A stretch of 10,634 nt of DNA. Origin: Chloroflexota bacterium (GTDB lineage Bacteria; Chloroflexota; Dehalococcoidia; Tepidiformales; Tepidiformaceae). Shown here in pieces: positions 1 through 5,793 of this stretch; the stretch's first letter is position 1; each line of letters begins with the position of its first letter. The stretch covers positions 1 through 10,634 of the forward strand of contig CAUJEQ010000153.1 of the NCBI GenBank assembly GCA_963169135.1. Direction: 5' to 3'. The translations under genes were made by a program, and so were the position numbers. The notes below the pieces were generated by a model. That model had not been told where the DNA came from. It saw only the letters and a program-made list of their open reading frames with translations, and searched no databases.

Positions 1-398
1 TGAACCATCGCTGCCTGACGGTCGCACTGATGCACGGGTTCTGTTACGGCGCGGGGCTGGAGCTGCCGCTCCAGTGCGACGTGCGGATCGCGGAGGAGGG
101 GGCGTCGTTTGCACTGCCAGAGGTGACCCTGGGCTACATCCCGAGCGCGTGCGGGACGCAGACGCTCTCGCGGCTGGTACCGCAGGGTGTGGCCAGCCAC
201 ATGATCCTCACTGGCGAACCCATCGGCGCCGAGGCTGCCCTGCGGTGGGGGCTGGTGGACGAAGTGGTCGCGCCGGGAGGGCTGGATGCGGCCCTGGAGC
301 GAGTGCTCGCGAGGGCCGGGGACCACGACTTGACGGCGCGCCGGCGTGCGATGGTCACGTTCGCCAGCATCCCCGACGGCGGAGCCGGGGTCCGGTAG
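1..398 (+). CDS. Enoyl-CoA hydratase/isomerase (crotonase) family protein, 5' end cut by window edge
   Basis: The reading frame is open from base 3, before the first ATG at 30, so the gene starts upstream of the window; about 131 C-terminal residues remain. Seen: the crotonase core HGFCYGAGLELPLQCD, whose second Gly of GAG sits at the oxyanion-hole position, and whose Glu in GLEL matches the first catalytic Glu of rat mitochondrial crotonase (Glu144). The following LPEVTLGYIPSACGTQ carries the second catalytic Glu (Glu164 equivalent). Known of the family: CoA thioesters bind in the cytoplasm, and the two Glu residues activate water for hydration of 2-enoyl-CoA in fatty-acid or amino-acid breakdown. 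Having both Glu residues favours a hydratase, but the substrate cannot be told. The C-terminus stops about 25-35 residues earlier than in typical crotonases, so the last trimerisation helices are short or absent. The next gene starts 3 nt after the stop, implying cotranscription. Confidence 0.9.
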   Translation, partial: NHRCLTVALMHGFCYGAGLELPLQCDVRIAEEGASFALPEVTLGYIPSACGTQTLSRLVPQGVASHMILTGEPIGAEAALRWGLVDEVVAPGGLDAALERVLARAGDHDLTARRRAMVTFASIPDGGAGVR

Positions 399-401
399 CG
401 G

Positions 402-983
402 ATGGCGCGGGTTCCCAACGAAGGCGTGCAGAACGCGCGGCCGCCGGTGCTGCTGGGGTGCGTCTCAGCGCTGGCGTTCGTGATAGCGGTCTTCGGGCTT
501 GTCGCCTTCCTGATCGTGTTCCTCGAATCGGGCGCTGACACGGGAAAGGTGCGGCTCGAGGATGCGGAGGCCTATGCACCGGGGTCCGTGGAGTTCGTCG
601 GTGAGGAGAACCTGTTCCTGGTGCGGCTGGCGGACGGAAAGTACCTGGCGCTCGCGGACCTGGATGCGGCGAACCGGGCACGCCCGGACCGGCGGTGCCG
701 CGTGGCGCCGATGCAACTCACAGACGCGCGGTTGCCGGGCATCCTGGAGCGCTACGGTGCGGTGATGAGCGACGATGCCGCGGGTTCGACGCTGGTCTTC
801 CGGGAGGAGTGCGGCGGGGCGCTGTACGACGTGACCGGCCTGCGGCTGGACGGCGACGGGAGAAACCTGGACCGCTACCCGGTGTCGATAGACGGCGCGG
901 GGCGCCTGGTGGTGGACACTGCGAAGCGGCAGTGCAGCCAGCGCGAGCAGCTGAACGCGTTCGCGCCGACGGGGTGTGAGTAG
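402..983 (+). CDS. Membrane-anchored protein with degenerate Rieske-like domain (cluster ligands missing)
   Basis: This 193-residue protein begins 3 nt after the crotonase stop with no clear Shine-Dalgarno, so it is probably translationally coupled. Residues 16-41 form one hydrophobic helix after a short N-terminus; the rest should lie outside the cytoplasm. Seen: the C-terminal domain follows the Rieske pattern, with NLFLVRLADGKYLALAD (70-86) like the first strands, FREECGGALYDVTG (133-146) where Rieske proteins have a CPCHGSxFDxxTG motif, and RNLDRYPVSIDGAGRLVVD (154-172) like the closing strands. The residues at the ligand positions of the second loop are Glu135 and Gly138 rather than Cys and His. 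The first loop has only Cys99, without a CxH pair. Cys99 and Cys137 fall where the structural disulfide of Rieske proteins lies, so I infer a disulfide-stabilised fold without a [2Fe-2S] cluster. Function unknown. An accidental resemblance is possible but the pattern is extensive. Confidence 0.75.
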   Translation: MARVPNEGVQNARPPVLLGCVSALAFVIAVFGLVAFLIVFLESGADTGKVRLEDAEAYAPGSVEFVGEENLFLVRLADGKYLALADLDAANRARPDRRCRVAPMQLTDARLPGILERYGAVMSDDAAGSTLVFREECGGALYDVTGLRLDGDGRNLDRYPVSIDGAGRLVVDTAKRQCSQREQLNAFAPTGCE

Positions 984-1055
984 GCTCCGCCCTCTTCGTC
1001 GAAATCTCTGGCATTCCCAATCAGCCTGCAGTACTGTCCGCGCAGGAGGGCAACC
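984..1055 (+). other. Intergenic leader of the DUF2269-like gene
   Basis: This 72-base spacer ends in a strong ribosome binding site, AGGAGG at 1044-1049, six bases before the ATG at 1056. It is the best Shine-Dalgarno in the window and fixes that start. A possible -10 (TACTGT, 1032-1037) is present without a convincing -35, so the gene may have its own promoter or may be read from the upstream genes. Confidence 0.5.
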
Positions 1056-1529
1056 ATGAACACTCAGGACTGGTATCTCTTCGGGCACCTGGCGGGCGTT
1101 TTCCTGCTGTTGGCGGCCGGGGGCCTGACGACGGGCACCGCCATCGCAGCAGGACGGGTGAAGGCGGCGAACACCGTGGTAACGCTGCTCGACCTCCAAC
1201 GGCGGTCGGAGCTGTATGTGACTTCCGCGGGCGCGGCCCTGGCGGTGGTCTTCGGGACGCTGCTGGTCGACGAGGGCGGGTTCGAGTACGGCGATCCGTG
1301 GGTTTCGGCCGCGTACGCGCTGCTCATCGTGGTGCTGGCGGTCGACCACGGCTATTTCATGCGGAAGAACCGCCAGATCCGGGCGAGCGCGGCCGCGCTC
1401 GGGAACGGCGAAGTGACGGCCGAGGTGAGCAGGCAGCTGAACGACCCGGTGGGGACGGTCGTCGGGGTGCTGCTGGATGTCAGCTTCATCGTCTTCTTGT
1501 GGCTGATGATCGCGAAGCCCGGGGGCTAA
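1056..1529 (+). CDS. DUF2269-like four-helix integral membrane protein
   Basis: This 157-residue protein has four hydrophobic segments at about residues 8-31, 53-72, 82-101 and 134-153. A cytoplasmic-type basic loop (MRKNRQIR) follows the third. The opening WYLFGHLAGVFLLLAAGG with a His in the first helix, and the total length, resemble DUF2269 and related small membrane proteins, some of which have been compared with haem or copper membrane proteins because of their conserved helix His. A second His lies at the end of helix 3 (DHGYF). The start at 1056 is fixed by AGGAGG six bases upstream. No function is established for the family. The gene is the last of a rightward run and faces the R2-like genes across a palindrome. 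Family assignment is by pattern only. Confidence 0.72.
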   Translation: MNTQDWYLFGHLAGVFLLLAAGGLTTGTAIAAGRVKAANTVVTLLDLQRRSELYVTSAGAALAVVFGTLLVDEGGFEYGDPWVSAAYALLIVVLAVDHGYFMRKNRQIRASAAALGNGEVTAEVSRQLNDPVGTVVGVLLDVSFIVFLWLMIAKPGG

Positions 1530-1551
1530 GGCAGGAACGCGCGCAGACGAA

Positions 1552-1579
1552 GAATGGCCCGGCAGTTGCCGGGCCATTC
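1552..1579. terminator. Bidirectional terminator-like palindrome between convergent genes
   Basis: The arm GAATGGCCCGGCA (1552-1564) and its exact reverse complement (1567-1579) are separated by two bases, giving a 13-bp GC-rich stem (in practice 12 bp with a 4-nt loop). It sits between the stop of the rightward membrane gene (1529) and the stop of the leftward R2-like gene (1603), where a shared terminator is expected. Neither side has a T-run, so it is not a canonical intrinsic terminator. It could act as a pause site, a 3' end stabiliser or a factor-assisted terminator. Confidence 0.7.
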
Positions 1580-1602
1580 GCGTCGTTGACCGGGCGCGAA
1601 CG

Positions 1603-2811
1603 TCACACCATGAGTGGGTCTTCGGCGAGCTTCGAAAGGCCGGGATTCACATGCGGAAGGCGGTCGATGCCGACGCCGTCGAGGACGGCGACGTAGTCCA
1701 TGAGCTGCTTCTCGCGGAGCTTCCCGAGGCGTTCGACGCCCGCGCTGAGCCGCTCCATGCCGTCGGCGAAAAGGATCACGAGCGCCTCGCGTTCGACGTG
1801 GCTGTGGCGCAGTTCGATCCCGAGGAGGTTCTCGGCCTTGCCGAGCCAGAAGCGGACGTTTTCGAGACCGCGCGGGTGGTGCTGGGTGTACCAGAGCAGG
1901 TGGCGCTTGCCGTATTCGAGGTGGCGGCGGGAGTCACGCGCCATGAGGTCGAACATCTTCGCTTCGACATCGGTCTTGGCGAAGTCGCGGTAGGACTCGA
2001 AGAGGGTGAGCTCGTAAGACTTGTAGACGATGTTGAGTCCGACCATCATCTCGGTGAACTTGAGAGAGCCATACCAGGCCCGGTAGAGGGCGCCGAGGGA
2101 AGACTGGCCGAGGCCGCCGCCGTTGGCGAGGGCGCGCTTGCGGAGCGCCTCGACCTTGTGGCCGGCGTCGTAGATCTGGGTGCCGAGGAAGAGCATGACA
2201 TCGTGGAAGCCGTAGCTGATGGGCTCGAGCCACTTGGCGATGATCTTCTGCTCGGTGAGGCCGTGGCCGCTGTAGATGGTGGCCAGCTGGCAGACGGCGC
2301 GCTCGATCTCCTCCGGGAGCTCCTTCAGGCCGTTCGCCCAGTCGAGGTCGGTGGCGGGGACCCAGCGTTCGCGGATCGCCTGTTCGTACAGGTGGTCGAC
2401 GCCATCGGCCCAGATTTCGGATTTGTCGAAGATGTAGTAGCTGCCCGGGGCATAGTTATCAGGTGAAGGATGAGAACCGAGCGGCGTGTCATTCTCGTAG
2501 GGCCAGTGGTCCGGGACCTGGCCGTAGGTCCCGATGTTGATTTCGGGCGTACCGAGGCCGTCGGGGCCGGGCACGGCGCGCACGCCGCGCTCGGAGCGGG
2601 TACGGATGAAGTTGAATGTCAGGCCGCTCATCCGGTCGGGGTCGCGCTCGACGAGATCGACGAAGCCGGAAACGCGCTCGGCGGGGAGCGTCTTCATGGC
2701 GATGTTGGCGACGACGGCGTCCTTCAGGGGTGAGCGCTCGATGCGTTCGATGAGTTCGACGGACCAGCCAAGTTGTTCGGCGCGGGTCCGGGTTGCTGTC
2801 TTGAGTTCCAC
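1603..2811 (-). CDS. R2/ferritin-like paralogue with lost di-iron ligands (probable non-catalytic partner)
   Basis: This 402-residue helical protein is a paralogue of the upstream gene: both share LYE(Q/E)A, LFLGTQI, an RKRAL(A/V)NGGG segment and an FTEM helix in the same order. Aligning them without gaps around these blocks shows that the partner's six candidate metal ligands are mostly replaced: Glu131 by Gly184, Glu163 by Ala216, His166 by Lys219, Glu209 by Lys264 and Glu239 by Ser294. Only the last His (His297) stays. A DxxH (Asp215-His218) lies one residue out of register, so residual metal binding cannot be excluded. The N-terminus has a roughly 75-residue extension the partner lacks. 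The start is GTG at 2811, preceded by a good GAGGAG. I infer a structural subunit of a heteromeric di-iron oxidase, by analogy with PaaC beside PaaA or the beta subunit of methane monooxygenase. No close named family is recognised. Confidence 0.8.
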   Translation of the reverse strand: MELKTATRTRAEQLGWSVELIERIERSPLKDAVVANIAMKTLPAERVSGFVDLVERDPDRMSGLTFNFIRTRSERGVRAVPGPDGLGTPEINIGTYGQVPDHWPYENDTPLGSHPSPDNYAPGSYYIFDKSEIWADGVDHLYEQAIRERWVPATDLDWANGLKELPEEIERAVCQLATIYSGHGLTEQKIIAKWLEPISYGFHDVMLFLGTQIYDAGHKVEALRKRALANGGGLGQSSLGALYRAWYGSLKFTEMMVGLNIVYKSYELTLFESYRDFAKTDVEAKMFDLMARDSRRHLEYGKRHLLWYTQHHPRGLENVRFWLGKAENLLGIELRHSHVEREALVILFADGMERLSAGVERLGKLREKQLMDYVAVLDGVGIDRLPHVNPGLSKLAEDPLMV

Positions 2812-2833
2812 AATCCTCTCCTCACGTGTGCGA

Positions 2834-2863
2834 ATCCCCTCCCGCGGTTGAGCGGGAGGGGAT
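2834..2863 (-). other. 12-bp hairpin between the two R2-like genes
   Basis: The arm ATCCCCTCCCGC (2834-2845) and its exact reverse complement (2852-2863) flank a six-base loop in the 77-nt gap between the paralogues. In transcript direction it comes 25 nt after the stop of the upstream gene and ends 22 nt before the GTG of the downstream gene, just ahead of its ribosome binding site. No T-run follows, so it is more likely a partial terminator, RNA-processing site or stabiliser that sets the ratio of the two subunits than a full stop. Confidence 0.6.
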
Positions 2864-2888
2864 GGATGGTTCGCGGGGCTCAGCGGCG

Positions 2889-3941
2889 TTACTTCACCGG
2901 GTCGAGCAGTTCGCGCATGCCGGCTGCCATGCGCTCGCGGCGGTCACCGAGGCCGATGACTTCGAGGCGGTGCATGTACTCGTTGACCTGGCGCTTGCGC
3001 ATGATCATGAGCTTCTGGAAGCCTTCGTCGATCTTCTCGATGCCGCCGCCTGCGAGGATGGCGAGCGCTTCGCCGGTGGTGGGGTTGGTGGTGAGGCTGG
3101 CCTGCTGGCTCTGGCCGAGCGCGCCTTCCTGCATGTCCAGGTAGTGGTGCAGCTCCTCCTTGCGCCAGGGCTCGGTGTCCATCACGTACTTCAGGTGGGT
3201 GACGCCAAAGGCGAGGTGGCGGCTCTCATCCTGGGCGGCGAGGCGGAAGATCTTCTTCTCGGCTTCGTTCTGGGAGATGAGCTCGCCCATCCGGAAAAGG
3301 GTCTGCACGAAACCTTCGCCCACGAGGTGGAGGAGGGCGGTCATTTCGGTGAAGTCATCGACCGCGAGGAGGTTGATGGCGCCGAAGCCAGCATCGACCA
3401 TGCCGCCGCCGTTCACGAGGGCGCGCTTGCGGAAGACGTCGAGGTGGCGGCTCTCGTCCATGATCTGGGTGCCAAGGAAGAGCTGGGCTTCGAAGTGGTC
3501 CGGGTGGACTTGCTCCATGAAGCGGCCGGGCAGGTCGCCGGCGATGAACTCGACCTGGGTGAGGAAGGTGCAAAGGGTGCACATGGCCCACTCGAGGTCG
3601 TCGGGGAGGGGCTTCACCTCGTCCCAGGGAATGTCCACGGCGCTGGACCACTGGCGCTGGTTGGCCTCTTCGTAGAGGAGCATGGCGCTTTCGGACCAAA
3701 CGTCGGCCTTCGAACGGTACTGCCGGGCGTGGCGGGGCGAGCGCTCGTCGGCCCTGGCGCCACGGGGCTTGAAGACGGCGGCTCCGCCTTCATCGTAGGG
3801 ATCGACGCCGTAGGTCATGGCGTTGATCTGTTCGAGGGTGAGGCCGCGGCGGCCAGCGTTGACGCGCATGCCCTGTTCGGTATCGAGGTTCAACCAGTCG
3901 AAATTGAGGCCGGGGACGTCGACAAGGGAGGGGGAAGACAT
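2889..3941 (-). CDS. R2-like/ferritin-like di-iron protein with complete candidate ligand set
   Basis: This 350-residue, mostly helical protein shows the E...ExxH...E...ExxH pattern of the ribonucleotide reductase R2/oxidase superfamily: Glu131 in TQVEFIAGD, Glu163 and His166 in MDESRHLDVF, Glu209 in LVGEGF, and Glu239 and His242 in QDESRHLAFG. The order of motifs resembles R2-like ligand-binding oxidases. However, residues matching the Val-Tyr crosslink of mycobacterial R2lox appear to be Ala and Leu, and the 46-residue gap between helices 2 and 3 is shorter than in R2 or R2lox, so it is not a standard member. Expected role: O2 activation at a cytoplasmic di-iron or Mn/Fe site; substrate unknown. 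The frame is open back to 4439, but the ATG at 3941 is chosen because AAGGAG lies nine bases upstream, a promoter lies just beyond, and the upstream extension is low-complexity antisense to the Uma2 gene. Probably cotranscribed with the ligand-poor paralogue downstream. Confidence 0.85.
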   Translation of the reverse strand: MSSPSLVDVPGLNFDWLNLDTEQGMRVNAGRRGLTLEQINAMTYGVDPYDEGGAAVFKPRGARADERSPRHARQYRSKADVWSESAMLLYEEANQRQWSSAVDIPWDEVKPLPDDLEWAMCTLCTFLTQVEFIAGDLPGRFMEQVHPDHFEAQLFLGTQIMDESRHLDVFRKRALVNGGGMVDAGFGAINLLAVDDFTEMTALLHLVGEGFVQTLFRMGELISQNEAEKKIFRLAAQDESRHLAFGVTHLKYVMDTEPWRKEELHHYLDMQEGALGQSQQASLTTNPTTGEALAILAGGGIEKIDEGFQKLMIMRKRQVNEYMHRLEVIGLGDRRERMAAGMRELLDPVK

Positions 3942-3988
3942 AGAGGGGCACTCCTTCGTGGCCCGGTCGAACGGGCAGCGATAGGTGG

Positions 3989-4017
3989 ATTGTATCGGAT
4001 AAATAGGCGGATGCGAA
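3989..4017 (-). promoter_or_regulatory. Sigma-70-type promoter of the R2-like pair
   Basis: On the minus strand, TTCGCA (4017-4012) and TACAAT (3994-3989) are separated by exactly 17 bases, the optimal spacing for a housekeeping promoter. Transcription would begin about 3982-3983, giving a roughly 40-nt leader with AAGGAG (3956-3951) before the ATG at 3941. The element lies in the AT-richer 94-base gap after the Uma2 stop, so the pair need not depend on Uma2 transcription. Confidence 0.65.
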
Positions 4018-4035
4018 GTAATCGAATCGGGTGAA

Positions 4036-4605
4036 TTACTCGCCGATAGCAGCAAAGAGCGCAGAGAGGGAGACAGCGAAGCCAGGTACGGCGGGCGAAG
4101 AGACGTCGACTGCGCCCGAGAAGCGCTGGCCGTCACGGCCGGCATCGAAGACCTCCGCGGTGCGGGCTTCGGGGTCGATGAGCCAGCACGCCTCGACGCC
4201 ACTCCTGCGGTAGAAGCGGCACTTTTCGCGAAGTTCGCCGATGGTCTGCCCGGGCGAGCGGACTTCGACGACCAGGGTGGGGATGCTGTCATCGCCGGAA
4301 GGGCGGCCGGGGGCCCAGTAGGCTGCGTCGGGGATCCGGTAGCTGGGCCCGTCGCCGAGGCGGATGCGGCCTTCGGGGCCGGAATCGCCGCCAGCGCGCC
4401 TTTCGTACAGTGCAAGTTCGACGACGATGTACTTGACAAGCTTCCGGTGGATTGCGTTGGGCATGGGCTTCTGAATCACGACTCCGTCGACGTATTCCAG
4501 GTACGGCCTCTCTTCGGGGAGCGCGAGATACTCCGCCTCGGTCATCCGGCGGCCGTTGTAGCGCGAGGCGCGTTGCAGGCGGGGGAGTGGTTGTCTGATC
4601 GCCAT
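4036..4605 (-). CDS. Uma2 family (DUF820) PD-(D/E)xK nuclease-fold protein
   Basis: This 189-residue protein has the full Uma2 layout: an opening MTEAEYLALPEE with YLEYVDGVV (Glu37), an early helix with His53, the RIPDAAYW strand (Asp93), LVVEVRSP (Glu114), and the helix ELREKCRFYRRSGVEACWLI with Lys128, then a DPEARTAEVF strand. Asp93 and Glu114 are the usual metal-binding acidic residues of the PD-(D/E)xK fold; Lys128 is the usual migrated lysine of the family. Uma2 proteins are numerous in cyanobacteria and Chloroflexota, but their biological role is unsettled; no methyltransferase partner is nearby, so a restriction system is not supported. The start at 4605 has no Shine-Dalgarno but has TATACT eight bases upstream, which favours it over Met21 as a leaderless start. 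It is divergent from the membrane gene at 4675. Confidence 0.9.
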   Translation of the reverse strand: MAIRQPLPRLQRASRYNGRRMTEAEYLALPEERPYLEYVDGVVIQKPMPNAIHRKLVKYIVVELALYERRAGGDSGPEGRIRLGDGPSYRIPDAAYWAPGRPSGDDSIPTLVVEVRSPGQTIGELREKCRFYRRSGVEACWLIDPEARTAEVFDAGRDGQRFSGAVDVSSPAVPGFAVSLSALFAAIGE

Positions 4606-4619
4606 CGTGGTTCAGTATA
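4606..4619 (-). promoter_or_regulatory. Extremely proximal -10 box of the Uma2 gene (leaderless start)
   Basis: TATACT (4619-4614) ends eight bases before the ATG at 4605 on the minus strand. With normal -10 to start-site spacing, transcription would begin at or within two bases of the start codon, so the mRNA would be leaderless. No Shine-Dalgarno or clear -35 is seen. Confidence 0.55.
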
Positions 4620-4662
4620 GCCGGTCCTGACCGCCTTCCATGCCCCAATTCACGTTCCCGGC

Positions 4663-4674
4663 TACGCTAGAAAC
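4663..4674 (+). promoter_or_regulatory. Proximal -10 box of the membrane protein gene (leaderless start)
   Basis: TACGCT (4663-4668) ends six bases before the GTG at 4675, and no Shine-Dalgarno precedes that codon. The next codon (4678) is also GTG. The arrangement mirrors that of the divergent Uma2 gene in the same 69-base gap. No convincing -35 is visible. Confidence 0.45.
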
Positions 4675-5391
4675 GTGGTGCACGACCTGCCGGGCCACGT
4701 CGTCATTCAGCGCCGCGATGGAAGGCGGGAGATCCTGCTCCATCGCGCGATGGCCGTGATCGGCGAGGACAAGATCGAGATCAAGAGCGCGCGCGGGACG
4801 GTCATCCTGCCGTTGCTGGGGCTACTGTTTTGTGCCGGGGCTGGCTGGTTCATGGCGACCAGGGGCCAGGGGATGCCGTTCTGGCTGCTTGTAACGCTGT
4901 TGCTCCTCTGCTTGATCCTCGTCCCATTTTCGATGATGAGCCTGATCAGCTCGGTGGTGGGGGCAGATGTCGTGGTCGACCGGAAGAAGGGATCGGCAAC
5001 GTGGCAGCAGGGATACCTGGGGATGGGCATCGGGACAAAGGAACTGGTGCCGTTCGGGAAGATCGACCACCTGGAAGTGACCATCGAGGGGGACCAGCCA
5101 GACCGCTGGAAGGACGAGGTAGATGACCTCCGCCAGTTCGCGCTGGTGCTGGTGAAGGCGAGCGGAAAGCGGCTCACGCTGGCGCAGGTGCCCGTCCCGG
5201 CGTATGGCCAGGCCGACGGTATGGACCGGACTCTCGCCGTCGGCCAGGCGGTGGCGAACCTGGTGGGGACAACGATCACGCTGCCGGAGGGCTGGGAGCT
5301 GGTCGAAATCGATACGGAAACGGGCGAGCCGGCAGTGCCGGCCACCACCAATGAGCGGAGCTCAAGGAGAAGTCGTGGACGACGCCACTGA
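4675..5391 (+). CDS. Two-helix membrane protein of unknown function with cytoplasmic beta-rich domain
   Basis: This 238-residue protein is not a family I can name. A short N-terminal beta-like region (residues 1-41) precedes two hydrophobic segments at about 43-61 and 68-95, with a tight loop between them (ATRGQGMPF). A polar domain follows (about 97-210): VVVDRKKGSATWQQ, a KELVPFGKIDHLEVTIEG segment and RQFALVLVKASGKRLTL. This alternation of strands with a membrane hairpin is reminiscent of bacterial PH-like (bPH) or YcxB-type membrane proteins, but the match is only general. The C-terminal tail is strongly basic (SSRRSRGRRH), perhaps because it overlaps the ribosome binding site and start of the next gene. 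That 17-nt overlap implies coupled translation with the CoA-binding protein. Confidence 0.7.
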   Translation: MVHDLPGHVVIQRRDGRREILLHRAMAVIGEDKIEIKSARGTVILPLLGLLFCAGAGWFMATRGQGMPFWLLVTLLLLCLILVPFSMMSLISSVVGADVVVDRKKGSATWQQGYLGMGIGTKELVPFGKIDHLEVTIEGDQPDRWKDEVDDLRQFALVLVKASGKRLTLAQVPVPAYGQADGMDRTLAVGQAVANLVGTTITLPEGWELVEIDTETGEPAVPATTNERSSRRSRGRRH

Positions 5392-5785
5392 AGCGCTGCG
5401 GAACGCGAAGCGGATTGCCGTGGTCGGCCTGGATTCGAGGACGGACCGGACGGCCTACCGGATAGCAAGTTACTTGAAGGATCACGGGTACACCGTGGTG
5501 CCAGTGCACCGGGGAAGGTTCCCCGCAGAAGAGGTGCTGGGCGAAAAGGCATACGAGTCGCTGCGCGATGTGCCAGGCCACATCGACGTGGTCGACGTGT
5601 TCGTGCGGCCGAGCGAGACAGGCCCGGTTATCGACGACGCGATCGCGGTTGGCGCGGGGACGGTGTGGCTGCAGGTGGGCATCACCAACGACGAGGGGCT
5701 GGAGCGGGCGCGGAAAGCCGGGCTCATCGCAACCCAGGATCGCTGTGCGATGGTGGTGCACCGGGACGAGATTGCGGCTGCCTGA
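5375..5785 (+). CDS. CoA-binding domain protein, YccU type (CoA_binding_2)
   Basis: This 136-residue Rossmann-fold protein matches the YccU-type CoA-binding family over its full length: AKRIAVVGLDSRTDRTAYRI (glycine loop and phosphate contact region), YTVVPVH, a VLGEKAYESLRDVP segment, the conserved IDVVDVFVRPSE, then GTVWLQVGI and the closing DRCAMV. Known: members bind CoA or acyl-CoA in the cytoplasm; no catalytic role is established. The start is GTG at 5375, because AAGGAG (5364-5369) sits five bases before it and the conserved domain begins about 10 residues later; an ATG farther upstream in frame (5204) would add a non-homologous extension inside the previous gene. It overlaps the membrane gene by 17 nt and ends 8 nt before the stop of the convergent cyclase gene, leaving no room for a terminator. 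Confidence 0.9.
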   Translation: MDDATEALRNAKRIAVVGLDSRTDRTAYRIASYLKDHGYTVVPVHRGRFPAEEVLGEKAYESLRDVPGHIDVVDVFVRPSETGPVIDDAIAVGAGTVWLQVGITNDEGLERARKAGLIATQDRCAMVVHRDEIAAA

Positions 5786-5793
5786 GGGCTGTC

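Noticed and set aside
465..1577. Minus-strand open frame across the Rieske-like and DUF2269-like genes
   Set aside because: It is Arg/Gln/His-rich without motifs, spans two well-supported plus-strand genes and runs through the terminator-like palindrome.
1603..3941. R2-like pair as class I ribonucleotide reductase small subunits
   Set aside because: No large catalytic subunit (nrdA/nrdE) is near, one copy lacks the metal ligands, and helix spacing differs from R2; nucleotide reduction is not supported.
2826..4034. Long plus-strand open frame antisense to the R2-like di-iron gene
   Set aside because: Its composition is a Val/Ala/Glu/Gly/His-rich shadow of the minus-strand gene, with no recognisable motif; the minus strand has the di-iron motifs, promoter and ribosome binding site.
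3942..4439. N-terminal extension of the R2-like gene (open frame back to 4439)
   Set aside because: It is Ser/Pro/Ala-rich, lies on the same strand in a different frame within the Uma2 gene, and would include the promoter and Shine-Dalgarno of the ATG at 3941.
4036..4605. Uma2 gene as part of a restriction or defence system
   Set aside because: No methyltransferase, helicase, toxin partner or mobile element is adjacent; solitary Uma2 genes are common and of unknown role.
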